Source of the DNA: Pseudomonadales bacterium
Lineage (GTDB): Bacteria; Pseudomonadota; Gammaproteobacteria; Pseudomonadales; Azotimanducaceae
Direction of reading: 5' to 3'
Length of the DNA stretch: 39,831 nucleotides
Assembly (NCBI GenBank): GCA_028279305.1
Contig: JANQOA010000310.1
Span: 1 to 39,831, forward strand
The first letter of the stretch is position 1; the number at the start of each line of letters is the position of its first letter. The position numbers were made by a program, and so were the translations under genes. This document shows positions 23,829 to 32,031 of this stretch, piece by piece. Under the pieces are notes generated by a model that searched no databases, had not been told where the DNA came from, and saw only the letters and a program-made list of their open reading frames with translations.

Positions 23829-24941
23829 TTGAATACTCTATCGATTCAAGAAAGAAATGCATTGCGTGACGCAATGCAGCGGCTGATGCGGGCGCAAAAC
23901 ACGGAAGCGCACGTGCGGGACATGATGGAGACCGACCGGGGTTACGACCCCGAAGTCTGGAAGCAGCTCGCGGAAATGGGCATAACCGGGCTTGTCATCA
24001 GCGACGATTACGGCGGTTCCGGGGTAGGCCCTCTGGAGTTGGAGGCGGTCATGGAAGAAGCAGGTTCCGCTCTGCTCAGCGTACCGCTGCTTGCCAGCAG
24101 CGTGGTGGCTGCGGAATTGCTCCGCGCCTTGGGTGACCGCGGCTTGAATAAACGCCTGCTGCCGGAAATCGCCGTCGGCAACACTGTTGCCACGGCAGTA
24201 CTCACGGGTGACTCGGGTTGTTGGACACCGGCGGGGGTCAGCGTGCGCGCTGAAGAAGGCGGGCAGGGCTGGCGGCTGAGCGGCCGCGGCAACTATGTGC
24301 TGCATGGACAGAACGCGGATGTGCTGCTTGTTGTGGCGGCCGCGGGTGATGTGCGCATGGCGTTTCAGTTGGATGCGCAAGCGCCGGGCGTCAACATCTC
24401 ACCTCTGCCGACCTTCGACCGCACCCTGCGCCTGGCCTGCATAGATTTTGACGCCGTTGCGGCTGAGAGGATTAACCACACCGGCAACGTGGACGAAGCT
24501 GTGCAGTCCGCATTAACGCTGGGCCTGGTTGCGCTGGCCGGGGAACAGGCGGGCGGTGCGCAGAAGGTGCTTGAAGATACTGTTGAGTACGCAAAAACGC
24601 GGGTTCAATTCGGCCGTGCCATCGGCAGCTTCCAGGCGATTAAACATATGGCTGCGGAGTTGCTGGTGGAGACTGAATCAGCGGTGTCCGCGGCCAGAAA
24701 CGCCGCGGCCGCGCTGGCGGAAGGGCGCGCGGACGTACAGGAGGCGGTCAGTCTGGCGGCATTTGCCTGCGCGGATGCTTATGTCAAAACCACGGCGGAC
24801 AGTGTGCAGATGCATGGCGGCATCGCCTTTACCTGGGAGCACCCCACGCACCTGTATGTACGCCGGGCGCGGGCTGACGCGCAACTGTTCGGTGACTCCA
24901 GACAGCACCGGGAGAAATATCTGCAGGCACTGGGCGCCTGA
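23829..24941 (+). CDS. Acyl-CoA dehydrogenase, likely partner subunit 1 of a heteromeric pair
   Basis: A 370-residue acyl-CoA dehydrogenase of the short type seen in steroid and other bulky side-chain degraders. It has GITGLVISDDYGGSGVGPLELEAVMEEAG, then a divergent middle domain, RVQFGRAIGSFQAIKHMAAELL, and VQMHGGIAFTWEHPTHLYVRRA near the end. It lacks a C-terminal EGTSEIQ-type catalytic loop. In the mycobacterial cholesterol enzymes adjacent genes of this kind form alpha2-beta2 heterotetramers; the same is likely here with the gene at 25010. The start is TTG at 23829, with GTGAGG upstream. It is the first gene after the palindrome and TetR. Confidence 0.9.
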   Translation: MNTLSIQERNALRDAMQRLMRAQNTEAHVRDMMETDRGYDPEVWKQLAEMGITGLVISDDYGGSGVGPLELEAVMEEAGSALLSVPLLASSVVAAELLRALGDRGLNKRLLPEIAVGNTVATAVLTGDSGCWTPAGVSVRAEEGGQGWRLSGRGNYVLHGQNADVLLVVAAAGDVRMAFQLDAQAPGVNISPLPTFDRTLRLACIDFDAVAAERINHTGNVDEAVQSALTLGLVALAGEQAGGAQKVLEDTVEYAKTRVQFGRAIGSFQAIKHMAAELLVETESAVSAARNAAAALAEGRADVQEAVSLAAFACADAYVKTTADSVQMHGGIAFTWEHPTHLYVRRARADAQLFGDSRQHREKYLQALGA

Positions 24942-25009
24942 AGAGAGATCAGATGATGGGTGTTAAACGGTTGAACTTTAAGTGATCGGCACGAAATGAT
25001 GGGTATTAA

Positions 25010-26218
25010 ATGATGGATAAAGAAACACTGCGGGATGAAGTCCGGCATTGGCTGGCGGACAATTGGGATGACAAAACTGCCGCTGAAGTGGGGGTTGAGC
25101 GTACTTCTTATACCACTTCGAAGCCCCGTCAGGCCTGGCTTGCCCGGGTGGTTGAGGCAGGTTGGGCGGTACCGACCTGGTCTGAGGAGTGGTTCGGCCG
25201 GGGGTACTCAACGGAATTGGGGAAACTCATTGAACGCGAATTTGCCGCTGCCGGCGCGCCGGGTGCCGGCCAGGACCGTTCCAACCTGTGGGCAAACACG
25301 CTGCTGGCGGGGGGGCAACAGGGACTGAAAGAAAAACTGATTCCGGCGCTGCTGCGCGGCGAGGTGAACATGTGCCTGCTGTACAGCGAACCCGGCGCCG
25401 GTTCCGACCTTGCCGGCATCCGCACCCGGGCGGAAAAGGACGGCGACCACTACCGGGTCAACGGCCAGAAGGTATGGACTTCGGGGGCAAAAACGGCGGA
25501 CTACGGCATGTTGATCGCCCGCACGGATTGGGATGTGCCGAAACATAAAGGCATCAGTTTCTTCTTCCTGCCGATGAAACAGGCCGGTGTGGAAGTCCGG
25601 CCGCTGCGGCAGATTACCGACGAAAGCCATTTCAACGAAGTATTCTTCACCGATGCGATTGTGCCTGCTGAGAACCTGTTGGGTGAAACCGGCGGCGGCT
25701 GGCGGGTATTGAATACCGCGCTGGCTTACGAACGGTCGGTGATGGGAGAGGGCGCCCGGGGTCCGCGCAGCGGGGTCACGGAAGCGGAAGACGAAGAGCC
25801 GCTGATTGCGCTGGCCCGTGAAGCCGGGAAGATTAACGATCCCGCTGTGCGGCAGGATATCGCTCAGGTTATTGCTTACAAGCGGTTGAACGCGCTGAAC
25901 ACCGCCCGGGCCAAAGCGGACTTGGCGCAGGGTACCTCATCTTCGGTGATGAGTCTGGGCAAACTGGCGATGTCACGCATCTTGCACGAAGAGGCCAGGG
26001 TGCGCACGGAACTGCTGGGTGCCGGCAGCCTGCTTGAAGGCGGAGACTATCCGCGCGCTGAAGACGCAAACTTTCTCAGTTTGAATGCCTACTTCACCTC
26101 TATTGGCGGGGGCACCGACCAGATCCAGAAAAATATCATTGGCGAGCGCGTACTGGGTTTGCCCAAGGAGCCCGAGGTGGACAAACAGGTGCCGTTCAGG
26201 GATGTGCGTACAAGTTAA
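25010..26218 (+). CDS. Acyl-CoA dehydrogenase, likely partner subunit 2
   Basis: A 402-residue acyl-CoA dehydrogenase. Flavin/substrate motifs are LLYSEPGAGSDLAG at about residue 123 and KVWTSGAKTADYGMLIAR. A glutamate in LNTALAYERSVMG (about residue 241) stands where isovaleryl- and long-chain-type enzymes keep their catalytic base, and the C-terminal loop is SIGGGTDQIQKNIIGERVLGLP. This suits the catalytic subunit of a heteromeric pair with the protein at 23829. The genes are 68 bp apart; the gap holds a 15-base repeat (24953-24967 and 24996-25010) whose second copy reaches the start codon. A second ATG directly follows the first. Confidence 0.92.
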   Translation: MMDKETLRDEVRHWLADNWDDKTAAEVGVERTSYTTSKPRQAWLARVVEAGWAVPTWSEEWFGRGYSTELGKLIEREFAAAGAPGAGQDRSNLWANTLLAGGQQGLKEKLIPALLRGEVNMCLLYSEPGAGSDLAGIRTRAEKDGDHYRVNGQKVWTSGAKTADYGMLIARTDWDVPKHKGISFFFLPMKQAGVEVRPLRQITDESHFNEVFFTDAIVPAENLLGETGGGWRVLNTALAYERSVMGEGARGPRSGVTEAEDEEPLIALAREAGKINDPAVRQDIAQVIAYKRLNALNTARAKADLAQGTSSSVMSLGKLAMSRILHEEARVRTELLGAGSLLEGGDYPRAEDANFLSLNAYFTSIGGGTDQIQKNIIGERVLGLPKEPEVDKQVPFRDVRTS

Positions 26219-26234
26219 GGCCGGCGCCCCGGCC
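26219..26234. terminator. GGCCGG-cgcc-CCGGCC hairpin between convergent genes
   Basis: A perfect 6-bp GC stem with a 4-base loop directly after the acyl-CoA dehydrogenase stop, in the 24-bp gap to a convergent TetR gene. There is no long T run on either side, so it is at best a weak intrinsic terminator for both directions. Confidence 0.45.
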
Positions 26235-26242
26235 TGTTCAGC

Positions 26243-26827
26243 TTAATCCGCTGTCCCCAACAGGCGGGTTACGTGCCGGCTGCAGGCTTTCTGGATGCGC
26301 GCGGCATCTTCTTTGTTGGCGCTGGCGCGCGCAAACAGTATACCGCCCACCGCCAGCACGGCAGCGGCGATGGCATCGTCCTCCTGCCTGGCGCCGCGGC
26401 CGAGACCGCGTTTTAACTGTTTGATCAGCTCGCTGAAGCGCTTGCCGTACGCGGCGCGGATACGCGGCGATGCCCGTGCCGCGTCAACCGGCATGGTGGC
26501 TAACGGGCAGCCTTCCAGTATTTCCTGCAGATTTTCCGGCTGCAGATAGTCATTGAGAATTTGCAGCGCTTCTTTGTTCAGCGCCTGCCGGGATGTGCCC
26601 TGCCGCTCGTCCATCCTGCGCACCAGCCCTGCGTTGCGGCGGAGAATGGACTCTATCAGGGCGTCTTTGGAGGCAAAATGGGCATAAAACCCGCCGCGGG
26701 TTAATTGGGCTGCGTTCATTAACTTATCAACGCTGACCGCATTGAAGCCCAGGCGCCGGAACATGGGGGCCGCCGCTTCGATGATGCGCGCCCGGGTTTC
26801 CGCTTTGTGTTGTTTACTATATCTCAT
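26243..26827 (-). CDS. TetR-family transcriptional regulator
   Basis: A 194-residue regulator. The helix-turn-helix region runs from AETRARIIEAAAPMFRRLGFNAVSVDKLMNAA to LTRGGFYAHFASKDALIESIL, typical of the TetR group in which GGFYAHF follows the recognition helix. The C-terminal domain has GCPLATMPVDAARASPRIRAAY, a segment recurrent in regulators of redox or electrophile responses, but no sensing cysteine can be assigned. It is convergent with the acyl-CoA dehydrogenase pair and divergent from a small exported protein, with an AT-rich inverted repeat between them. Confidence 0.9.
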   Translation of the reverse strand: MRYSKQHKAETRARIIEAAAPMFRRLGFNAVSVDKLMNAAQLTRGGFYAHFASKDALIESILRRNAGLVRRMDERQGTSRQALNKEALQILNDYLQPENLQEILEGCPLATMPVDAARASPRIRAAYGKRFSELIKQLKRGLGRGARQEDDAIAAAVLAVGGILFARASANKEDAARIQKACSRHVTRLLGTAD

Positions 26828-26852
26828 ACCCCAAGTGTTGCATGTCGATCAT

Positions 26853-26869
26853 CATATATCTATTATATG
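26853..26869. promoter_or_regulatory. Inverted repeat CATATA-TCTAT-TATATG, possible operator
   Basis: A perfect 6-bp inverted repeat with 5-bp spacer in the 73-bp gap between the TetR gene and the exported NTF2-like gene. It is followed by a direct partial copy ATCATATA at 26878. It differs in arm order from the TTATAT-N4-ATATAA element elsewhere, so a different regulator is expected. Confidence 0.4.
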
Positions 26870-26900
26870 TTGAACATCATATAAAGGAGGAAATGGGTGG

Positions 26901-27410
26901 ATGCAGAAGGGGCTGAATCAGAGGGGTTTAAAGGTAGCGGCCGGGTTATTGTTTGTTGCTGTCGGGACAGCCGCCGCCGGTGGCAGCACGCCGCGGGTGA
27001 CGGCGGAAGACGGGCCGCGGGCTCTATCAGACCAGGAGCGGCAGATGATGAGTAACAACGCGGTGCGGATAGCCGACGCCTATTACGCGGCTTTCAACGG
27101 CAGGGGGTCAGTGGCGGCAGTGCCCATGCGCGACGATTTAAGGTTTGTGTCGCCGCGCTTTACGCTGACCACCGCCAGCAGCTTCAAAGCAGCGTTGACG
27201 GATCTGTTCAAGCGTGTAAAACACCTGCAGATTGGCGACCAGGTCCACAACGGCGACACCGTGCTGACTTTTTATGAGCTGGACCTTGGTACGCCGGATG
27301 GCCCCATTCCGATGGCCGAACGGCTGCGGATAGAGGGTGGCGAACTGGCGGCGGTTGATCTGATATTTGATTCAGCCCGGTTACCGCCGGCGCCGCCGGC
27401 TGCGGATTGA
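26901..27410 (+). CDS. Exported NTF2/SnoaL-like protein
   Basis: A 169-residue protein with an N-terminal hydrophobic segment (LKVAAGLLFVAVGTAAAGG) that reads as a signal peptide. The mature part begins with an NTF2-like helix, AVRIADAYYAAFNGRGSVAAVPMRDDLRFVSP, followed by four strands ending in LRIEGGELAAVDLIFDSARL. The fold assignment is from pattern only; no catalytic residues are evident. AAGGAGG lies 10 bases before the start. It is divergent from a TetR gene that may control it, and converges with the DUF3604 lipoprotein gene. The function is unknown; ligand binding in the periplasm or an isomerase role would fit the fold. Confidence 0.72.
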   Translation: MQKGLNQRGLKVAAGLLFVAVGTAAAGGSTPRVTAEDGPRALSDQERQMMSNNAVRIADAYYAAFNGRGSVAAVPMRDDLRFVSPRFTLTTASSFKAALTDLFKRVKHLQIGDQVHNGDTVLTFYELDLGTPDGPIPMAERLRIEGGELAAVDLIFDSARLPPAPPAAD

Positions 27411-27436
27411 TCTGTTAACCGGGCCCGTTAACCGGA

Positions 27437-29368
27437 TTAGGGGGTGTACCAGATGGGGGACGACCAGGCCCGGTCCTGAATGGTTGCGGCCATGTCTACC
27501 CTGGGCGCCACCCCGCTGCGGACGGCATCCCAGGTGCTCCACCTGCACTTTGGATTCTCCAGCACCCGCACATAATAGAAAGCAGGCTGTCCGGGTTCAA
27601 AATCCGGATCCGTCCACAGGGCTTTGAGTTCCGCAGCGCCTTTGTCCGCCGTGACTTCACAGGTTGATATATCCACCCCGGCGCCGTTGTCGGGACAGCG
27701 GTGAGTGTCGGGGTCAACCTCGCCGTCGGAACAGGCCACATCGTACACCCGCTCGTGGCTGTCCTGGTCATCCAGCCAGCCTTTGATGACCTGCAGGCGC
27801 GCCAGACCAACACTGTCCGCATCCCGCGCGGCCCAGACCAGAAAAGCCGGTGTGCCTTCGCCGCTGAGATCACCCCCCATGGGTACACCGTTGGCGTAAG
27901 CGGCGGCAATAACGTCCGCTTTGTCCAGCAAATCCGCAGCGAAGTTTAGCGAGCCGAAAAACCGTACCGGGATGTGCGGGCCGCTGGTGCTGAACGTTTC
28001 CTTGCGCCGCATGGCGTCATAGATGTCGGTGCGCGTATTGGCTTCCGCCCACACACCGGCAAGCCCGGACGCACCCCAGTAACGGGCCGCCGCAGGGGCG
28101 TAGCGGCGGCCGTCCGGCGCCAGTCCGCTTTCGCCGGACGCCAGCGGGTCGTTGTCAGCCACGTCACTCGTTTGCGCATCGGTCAGCGGTACCGAGCCCC
28201 GTTGTTCCGGGGTAATGTCGGATACCGCGGTTTTGCTCCAGTAATTGTCTTCGCGGAAAGAGCCTGCCGAATTGTGGGTATCCGAAGCGCCGACCAGCCC
28301 GAAGCGGTACGGGTTGTAACCTTTGTTGTCCTGCATTTCCAGACCGCGGCGGTAAGCGTGGCGCACGTAGCTGCCGTGGGGCTTGCTCTGCAGCGGGCTC
28401 GCCACGCGGATCGGCATAATTTCAAAATCAGCCCATTCGTCATTCGGTGACAGCAACGGGTGCGTGTCCGAGGTGCCTTTCACCTGGGTTTGTTCCACCA
28501 GCGGTTCATTGCGCAGGCGCATGCGGGCATAGTCCGCATCCATGGGCGACCGGTCGTAACGGACCAGGTCAAACATCATGCCGTCTGATGCGTTTGAGTT
28601 GTGCGGAATGGCAAGGGACTCGATGCCCGCTTCCCGGTTTGCGTCCATCCACCGCCAGAGATCTTCAGGGTCCGGTGAGTCCAGGCGGCTGAACGGCAGC
28701 TCCGGCACGTTGCTGCCGCGGAATATCACATTGCGGTGCAGGTTCTGGGCCTCGGCGCCGCTGGTGGTGTATTCGTAAGCAATCAGGGTGGTGAACTTGC
28801 CCGGCTGGTTGTGGCGCTCCGCTGACGCCACCACTTCCTGCCAGGCGCGGGCGGATATATCGTTGCGCACCAGCGGATCCTTGCCGCCCTCGCGGGCCTG
28901 CCCGCGCAGATGGTTGACCATTTCGGTAAACGCGCGCCGGGAGTCGGCGGGGGTGGAAATGTTACGCGCCGCCACCGCGAGGGGATGATCGCTGCCCGCA
29001 CCGCTGCCTTCAGCCAACTCCGCGATAACCCCCAGATAAAAGCCGTGGTCGGTTACCGCCTGAAAGTCCAGCGGCTTGACCAGCTGCAGCGGACGTCCGG
29101 TGGCATGGGGGATGGCCTCACCCTTGGCAAACCTGTAAGCGTCGTCCGGTCCGGTTCTGGTGCCGAACAGGTAAGCGTCCACCGACAGCCGTGTGTGCAC
29201 ATGGACGTCACCAAAGTAGGCGTTGCGGTTGGGGTTGCGCTGGACGTCCGCGGCGGCGGATCCCTGGGTTGCGGTTGTATCCGCGGGCTCGGCGGGTTGA
29301 GGCGGCGCCTGCTCGCCGCAGGCACATAGCAGCAAAACCACTATAACAATCGGCAAAACCGTGTTCAT
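27437..29368 (-). CDS. DUF3604 family lipoprotein (PHP-like metallohydrolase)
   Basis: A 643-residue exported protein. The N-terminus MNTVLPIVIVVLLLCACGEQ is a lipoprotein signal with a probable lipidated Cys at 17, then a Pro/Ala/Thr-rich tether. The DUF3604 domain begins with NAYFGDVHVHTRLSVDAYLFG at about residue 49, has FQAVTDHG at about 104, IPHNSNAS at about 250 and GASDTHNSAGS at about 355: His/Asp clusters like the metal-binding sites of PHP phosphoesterases. No activity is established for most members. It is 59 bp downstream of the leucine-type dehydrogenase on the same strand, but a functional link is not obvious. A second PHP-like protein, CehA type, is encoded at 33732. Confidence 0.92.
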   Translation of the reverse strand: MNTVLPIVIVVLLLCACGEQAPPQPAEPADTTATQGSAAADVQRNPNRNAYFGDVHVHTRLSVDAYLFGTRTGPDDAYRFAKGEAIPHATGRPLQLVKPLDFQAVTDHGFYLGVIAELAEGSGAGSDHPLAVAARNISTPADSRRAFTEMVNHLRGQAREGGKDPLVRNDISARAWQEVVASAERHNQPGKFTTLIAYEYTTSGAEAQNLHRNVIFRGSNVPELPFSRLDSPDPEDLWRWMDANREAGIESLAIPHNSNASDGMMFDLVRYDRSPMDADYARMRLRNEPLVEQTQVKGTSDTHPLLSPNDEWADFEIMPIRVASPLQSKPHGSYVRHAYRRGLEMQDNKGYNPYRFGLVGASDTHNSAGSFREDNYWSKTAVSDITPEQRGSVPLTDAQTSDVADNDPLASGESGLAPDGRRYAPAAARYWGASGLAGVWAEANTRTDIYDAMRRKETFSTSGPHIPVRFFGSLNFAADLLDKADVIAAAYANGVPMGGDLSGEGTPAFLVWAARDADSVGLARLQVIKGWLDDQDSHERVYDVACSDGEVDPDTHRCPDNGAGVDISTCEVTADKGAAELKALWTDPDFEPGQPAFYYVRVLENPKCRWSTWDAVRSGVAPRVDMAATIQDRAWSSPIWYTP

Positions 29369-29427
29369 GGATGTTCCCCCCGTGGTGCTCCGCGAACATC
29401 ATCCGCCATCCGGGGCAAAAGTACGAG

Positions 29428-30561
29428 CTATTTCAGGAAGCGCTGCTCCGCCAGCAGATTGGCTATTTGATGCGGCGGCGTGTCGTCTGCTGCGGAGTGC
29501 TGGAATATGTCATCCAGGGTGTCTGCGATGGCATCGATGTGAGCGGTCAATGCCGCTTCACAAGTATTCTGTTGACGGTAAGCGATGTCGATAATGCCGC
29601 CGGCGTTTATGGCAAAGTCCGGCGCATAGAGAATGTTGCGCTTATGTAACTGTTGCCCGTGGCTGCCGTTGCAGAGCTGGTTATTGGCAGCGCCGGCAAT
29701 CACCGGTGCTTTGAACTGCGATATCGTTCTGTTGTTGATAGCGCCGCCCATGGCGCAAGGGCTGTATACCTCTACGTCCAATTGATGGATCTCAGCCGGG
29801 CAGACTATTTTTGCGCCGAACGCATCAGCCGTTCGGTTCGCGTTGTGCTCCTGTATGTCGCTGACGTACAGTTCAGCCCCGGCTTCCGCCAGCAGCGCGG
29901 CGAGATGGTAACCGACGTTGCCCACACCCTGGATGGCAATTTTGCAGCCGCACAGGCTGCTGTCGCCGAGTCTGTGTTTAACGGCTGTCTTCAGGCCGAC
30001 GTAGGTTCCGTATGCAGTTGACGGGGACGGGTCGCCGCCGTGAGTTGCTTTGTCAGAGATACCGGCAACCCATGGCGTGCGCCGGGCCATCACCTTCATG
30101 TCTTCGACACAGGTGCCGGAGTCTTCCGCGCTCACGTACCTGCCGCCCAGCGTGTTGATAAATTCAGCCATGGACAGCAGCAGCCCTCTGCTCTTGCCGC
30201 TGCGGGGATCGCCGATAATTACGGCTTTGCCGCCGCCCAGCGGCAGGTTGGCCAGTGCGGACTTGTAAGTCATACCCCGCGCCAGCCGCAACGCATCGGT
30301 TAACGCTTCATCCATACCCGCGTAGGGCCACATTCTCAAACCGCCCAGGGCGGGGCCCAGCGCGGTGTTGTGGACGGCGATGACGGCTTTGAGATTTGTT
30401 TTGCGGTCCTCCCAGAAGACCACCCGTTCGTGATTGTCGAAGTCCGGGTGGTTTTGCACGCTCTGTTCTTGGCAGGACAAAGCGGCTGCCACGGCACTCA
30501 TTTCGGCTTCACCAAGGTTGCAGGACAAGGTGCCATTGTAGTGGCCGGGGTGGGTAAACAT
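29428..30561 (-). CDS. Leucine/valine (Glu/Leu/Phe/Val) dehydrogenase
   Basis: NAD-dependent oxidative deamination of a branched-chain amino acid to its 2-oxo acid. The protein has 377 residues. It has VVFWEDRKTNLKAVIAVHNTALGPALGG, the catalytic-lysine region ANLPLGGGKAVIIGDPR at about residue 106-122, and the Rossmann turn AIQGVGNVGYHLAALL at about 209. The segment GPALGGLRMWPY is characteristic of leucine dehydrogenase. The annotated ATG gives about 20 residues more at the N-terminus than usual; Met21 (30501) is an alternative. It diverges from an Lrp/AsnC gene across a 128-bp AT-rich promoter, which suggests amino-acid-responsive control. The 2-oxo acid product would feed CoA-based branched-chain catabolism. 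Confidence 0.93.
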   Translation of the reverse strand: MFTHPGHYNGTLSCNLGEAEMSAVAAALSCQEQSVQNHPDFDNHERVVFWEDRKTNLKAVIAVHNTALGPALGGLRMWPYAGMDEALTDALRLARGMTYKSALANLPLGGGKAVIIGDPRSGKSRGLLLSMAEFINTLGGRYVSAEDSGTCVEDMKVMARRTPWVAGISDKATHGGDPSPSTAYGTYVGLKTAVKHRLGDSSLCGCKIAIQGVGNVGYHLAALLAEAGAELYVSDIQEHNANRTADAFGAKIVCPAEIHQLDVEVYSPCAMGGAINNRTISQFKAPVIAGAANNQLCNGSHGQQLHKRNILYAPDFAINAGGIIDIAYRQQNTCEAALTAHIDAIADTLDDIFQHSAADDTPPHQIANLLAEQRFLK

Positions 30562-30609
30562 TATTCCATTTCATATTCAAATCGGGAGTTTTTGGTATAA
30601 ATTAGTCGA

Positions 30610-30637
30610 AATAGTGAAAATTAACGCATAAACTATT
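30610..30637. promoter_or_regulatory. AT-rich inverted repeat AATAGT-N16-ACTATT, possible Lrp site
   Basis: Perfect 6-bp arms 16 bp apart in the gap between the leucine-type dehydrogenase and the divergent Lrp/AsnC gene. The spacing, AT content and location suit Lrp-family binding, but only one such repeat was noticed. Confidence 0.35.
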
Positions 30638-30689
30638 CAATTTGGCCTGTATGGCCGTATAAACGTAAGTATCTTGTCCAGGGCACATC

Positions 30690-31151
30690 ATGAGTTTGGA
30701 TAGCACCGATCTGCAGATCCTCAAACTGCTGCAACAGGATGCCGGTCTGTCAGCGGCGGAAGTGGCTGAGCGGATCAATCTGTCGCAGCCGCCTTGCTGG
30801 CGCCGCATCAAAAGGCTGGAGCAGCAGGGCTACATCGAGAAGCGGGTGGCCATGCTCAACCGCAAAAAACTCGAGTTGAACAATGTGATTTACACGGAGG
30901 TTAAGCTCACCGCCAACGGCCGTCAGGCGGTGGGAGAATTTGAAGCGGCCATACGTTCCTTTCCGGAGGTTACGGAATGTTATGTGATGCTGGGCCGCAG
31001 CGACTTTCTGCTGCGCATCGTTACCCGCAGTATTGAAGACTATGAGCGTTTTTTCCGCGAGCACCTTTCCCAACTGCCCGGGGTGCAGGACATATTTTCT
31101 TCTGTAGCGCTCAGTGAAGTGAAATACACAACCGAGCTGCCTCTGCCCTAG
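30690..31151 (+). CDS. Lrp/AsnC-family transcriptional regulator
   Basis: A 153-residue protein, the standard length. The N-terminal winged helix-turn-helix reads LDSTDLQILKLLQQDAGLSAAEVAERINLSQPPCWRRIKRLEQQGYI, and the C-terminal RAM domain has SFPEVTECYVMLGRSDFLLRIVTRSIEDYERFF, including the G-x-x-D loop used for amino-acid binding. It is divergent from the leucine-type dehydrogenase, an arrangement known for Bkd-like activators of branched-chain amino-acid catabolism. Control of that gene by leucine or another branched-chain amino acid is the natural prediction. The stop is only 4 bp from that of the convergent MBL gene. Confidence 0.94.
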   Translation: MSLDSTDLQILKLLQQDAGLSAAEVAERINLSQPPCWRRIKRLEQQGYIEKRVAMLNRKKLELNNVIYTEVKLTANGRQAVGEFEAAIRSFPEVTECYVMLGRSDFLLRIVTRSIEDYERFFREHLSQLPGVQDIFSSVALSEVKYTTELPLP

Positions 31152-31155
31152 GCGG

Positions 31156-32031
31156 TTATTTGACGTGATTCAGCACACTGTATTTGAGAAAAAAGTCAGC
31201 CTGTTTCCAGCCCGGGTATAACATCTGCATTCTGGCGCTGGCTGCCTCAGCGGATTCTGCAGCTTCGGTGACCTGCAGGAAGTCGTCAATATAGGCAACA
31301 ATTTTCGGCACAACACTTAAGTCCGTGACTTTGCCGTGGCCGGGGTAAACCGTCGGGTCCCGGTCCGTGTACTCTGCGCGTATGCGCAGCAGCTCAGCCC
31401 GCCAGTTAGCCACATCCTGTCGGCTGATGTCGTCACCAATCCACAAGTGAACGTTGTTGTACGCCAGATCGGACAGGAACAGGGCGTTGAGCTCCGGCGC
31501 GTACACGGTTGCGATATGGTCAGCCTCGTTCGGCAGGTAATCGGTGGTCAGTTCCAGCAGGCCGCCGCCCGCCATCCTGATTGCCGGTTCAGCCAGCACC
31601 TGGATGGCCGCGTCGTAATCGAAGCCGCCGGGGTTGGCGGCAGATTTCAACTTCATGTTCGGGTCCAGGGCGCCCAGGCCATCCATATAGGCCGCGTAGG
31701 CCTTGATGTCCTGCTTGATGGGTTCGGAGGCAACCACAATTTTTGCCTCCGGAAAACGCCGTTTAAACACATGCAGGCCGGTGAAGTGGTCGGTATGGCC
31801 GTGGCTGACCAGCACATGGGTTAACGGCAGGCCGTTGGCGGCCACCACGTCAGCCAGCAGCTCCGCTTCATCGGATTTGCGCAGCACATCCATCACCACT
31901 TGTGTTTGCCCGTTTGTGAAGATAAAGGCGTTTACGCTGGCGTAGTTGCCTTCATACATGGTGACCTGCAGTTGCCCGGCGGTCAGCGGCCAGGGGATGA
32001 GTAACAGCGCCGTCAGCAGGGCGGGTTTCAT
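31156..32031 (-). CDS. Exported MBL-fold metallohydrolase
   Basis: A 291-residue metallo-beta-lactamase-fold protein with signal peptide MKPALLTALLLIPWPLTAGQ. The zinc motif is SHGHTDHFTG at about residues 74-83, later followed by ADHIATVY and by PGHGKVTD (a third His). Family reactions include hydrolysis of lactones, esters, thioesters and sulfates; the substrate here is unknown. Its ATG overlaps the stop of the amidohydrolase gene by 4 bp, so it is translationally coupled as the third gene of the operon starting at 35726. A periplasmic site is predicted. Confidence 0.92.
   Translation of the reverse strand: MKPALLTALLLIPWPLTAGQLQVTMYEGNYASVNAFIFTNGQTQVVMDVLRKSDEAELLADVVAANGLPLTHVLVSHGHTDHFTGLHVFKRRFPEAKIVVASEPIKQDIKAYAAYMDGLGALDPNMKLKSAANPGGFDYDAAIQVLAEPAIRMAGGGLLELTTDYLPNEADHIATVYAPELNALFLSDLAYNNVHLWIGDDISRQDVANWRAELLRIRAEYTDRDPTVYPGHGKVTDLSVVPKIVAYIDDFLQVTEAAESAEAASARMQMLYPGWKQADFFLKYSVLNHVK

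Noticed and set aside
30644-30656. GGCC-TGTAT-GGCC inverted repeat upstream of the Lrp gene
   Set aside because: A GC-rich 4-bp arm repeat is easily met by chance and Lrp-family sites are AT-rich.
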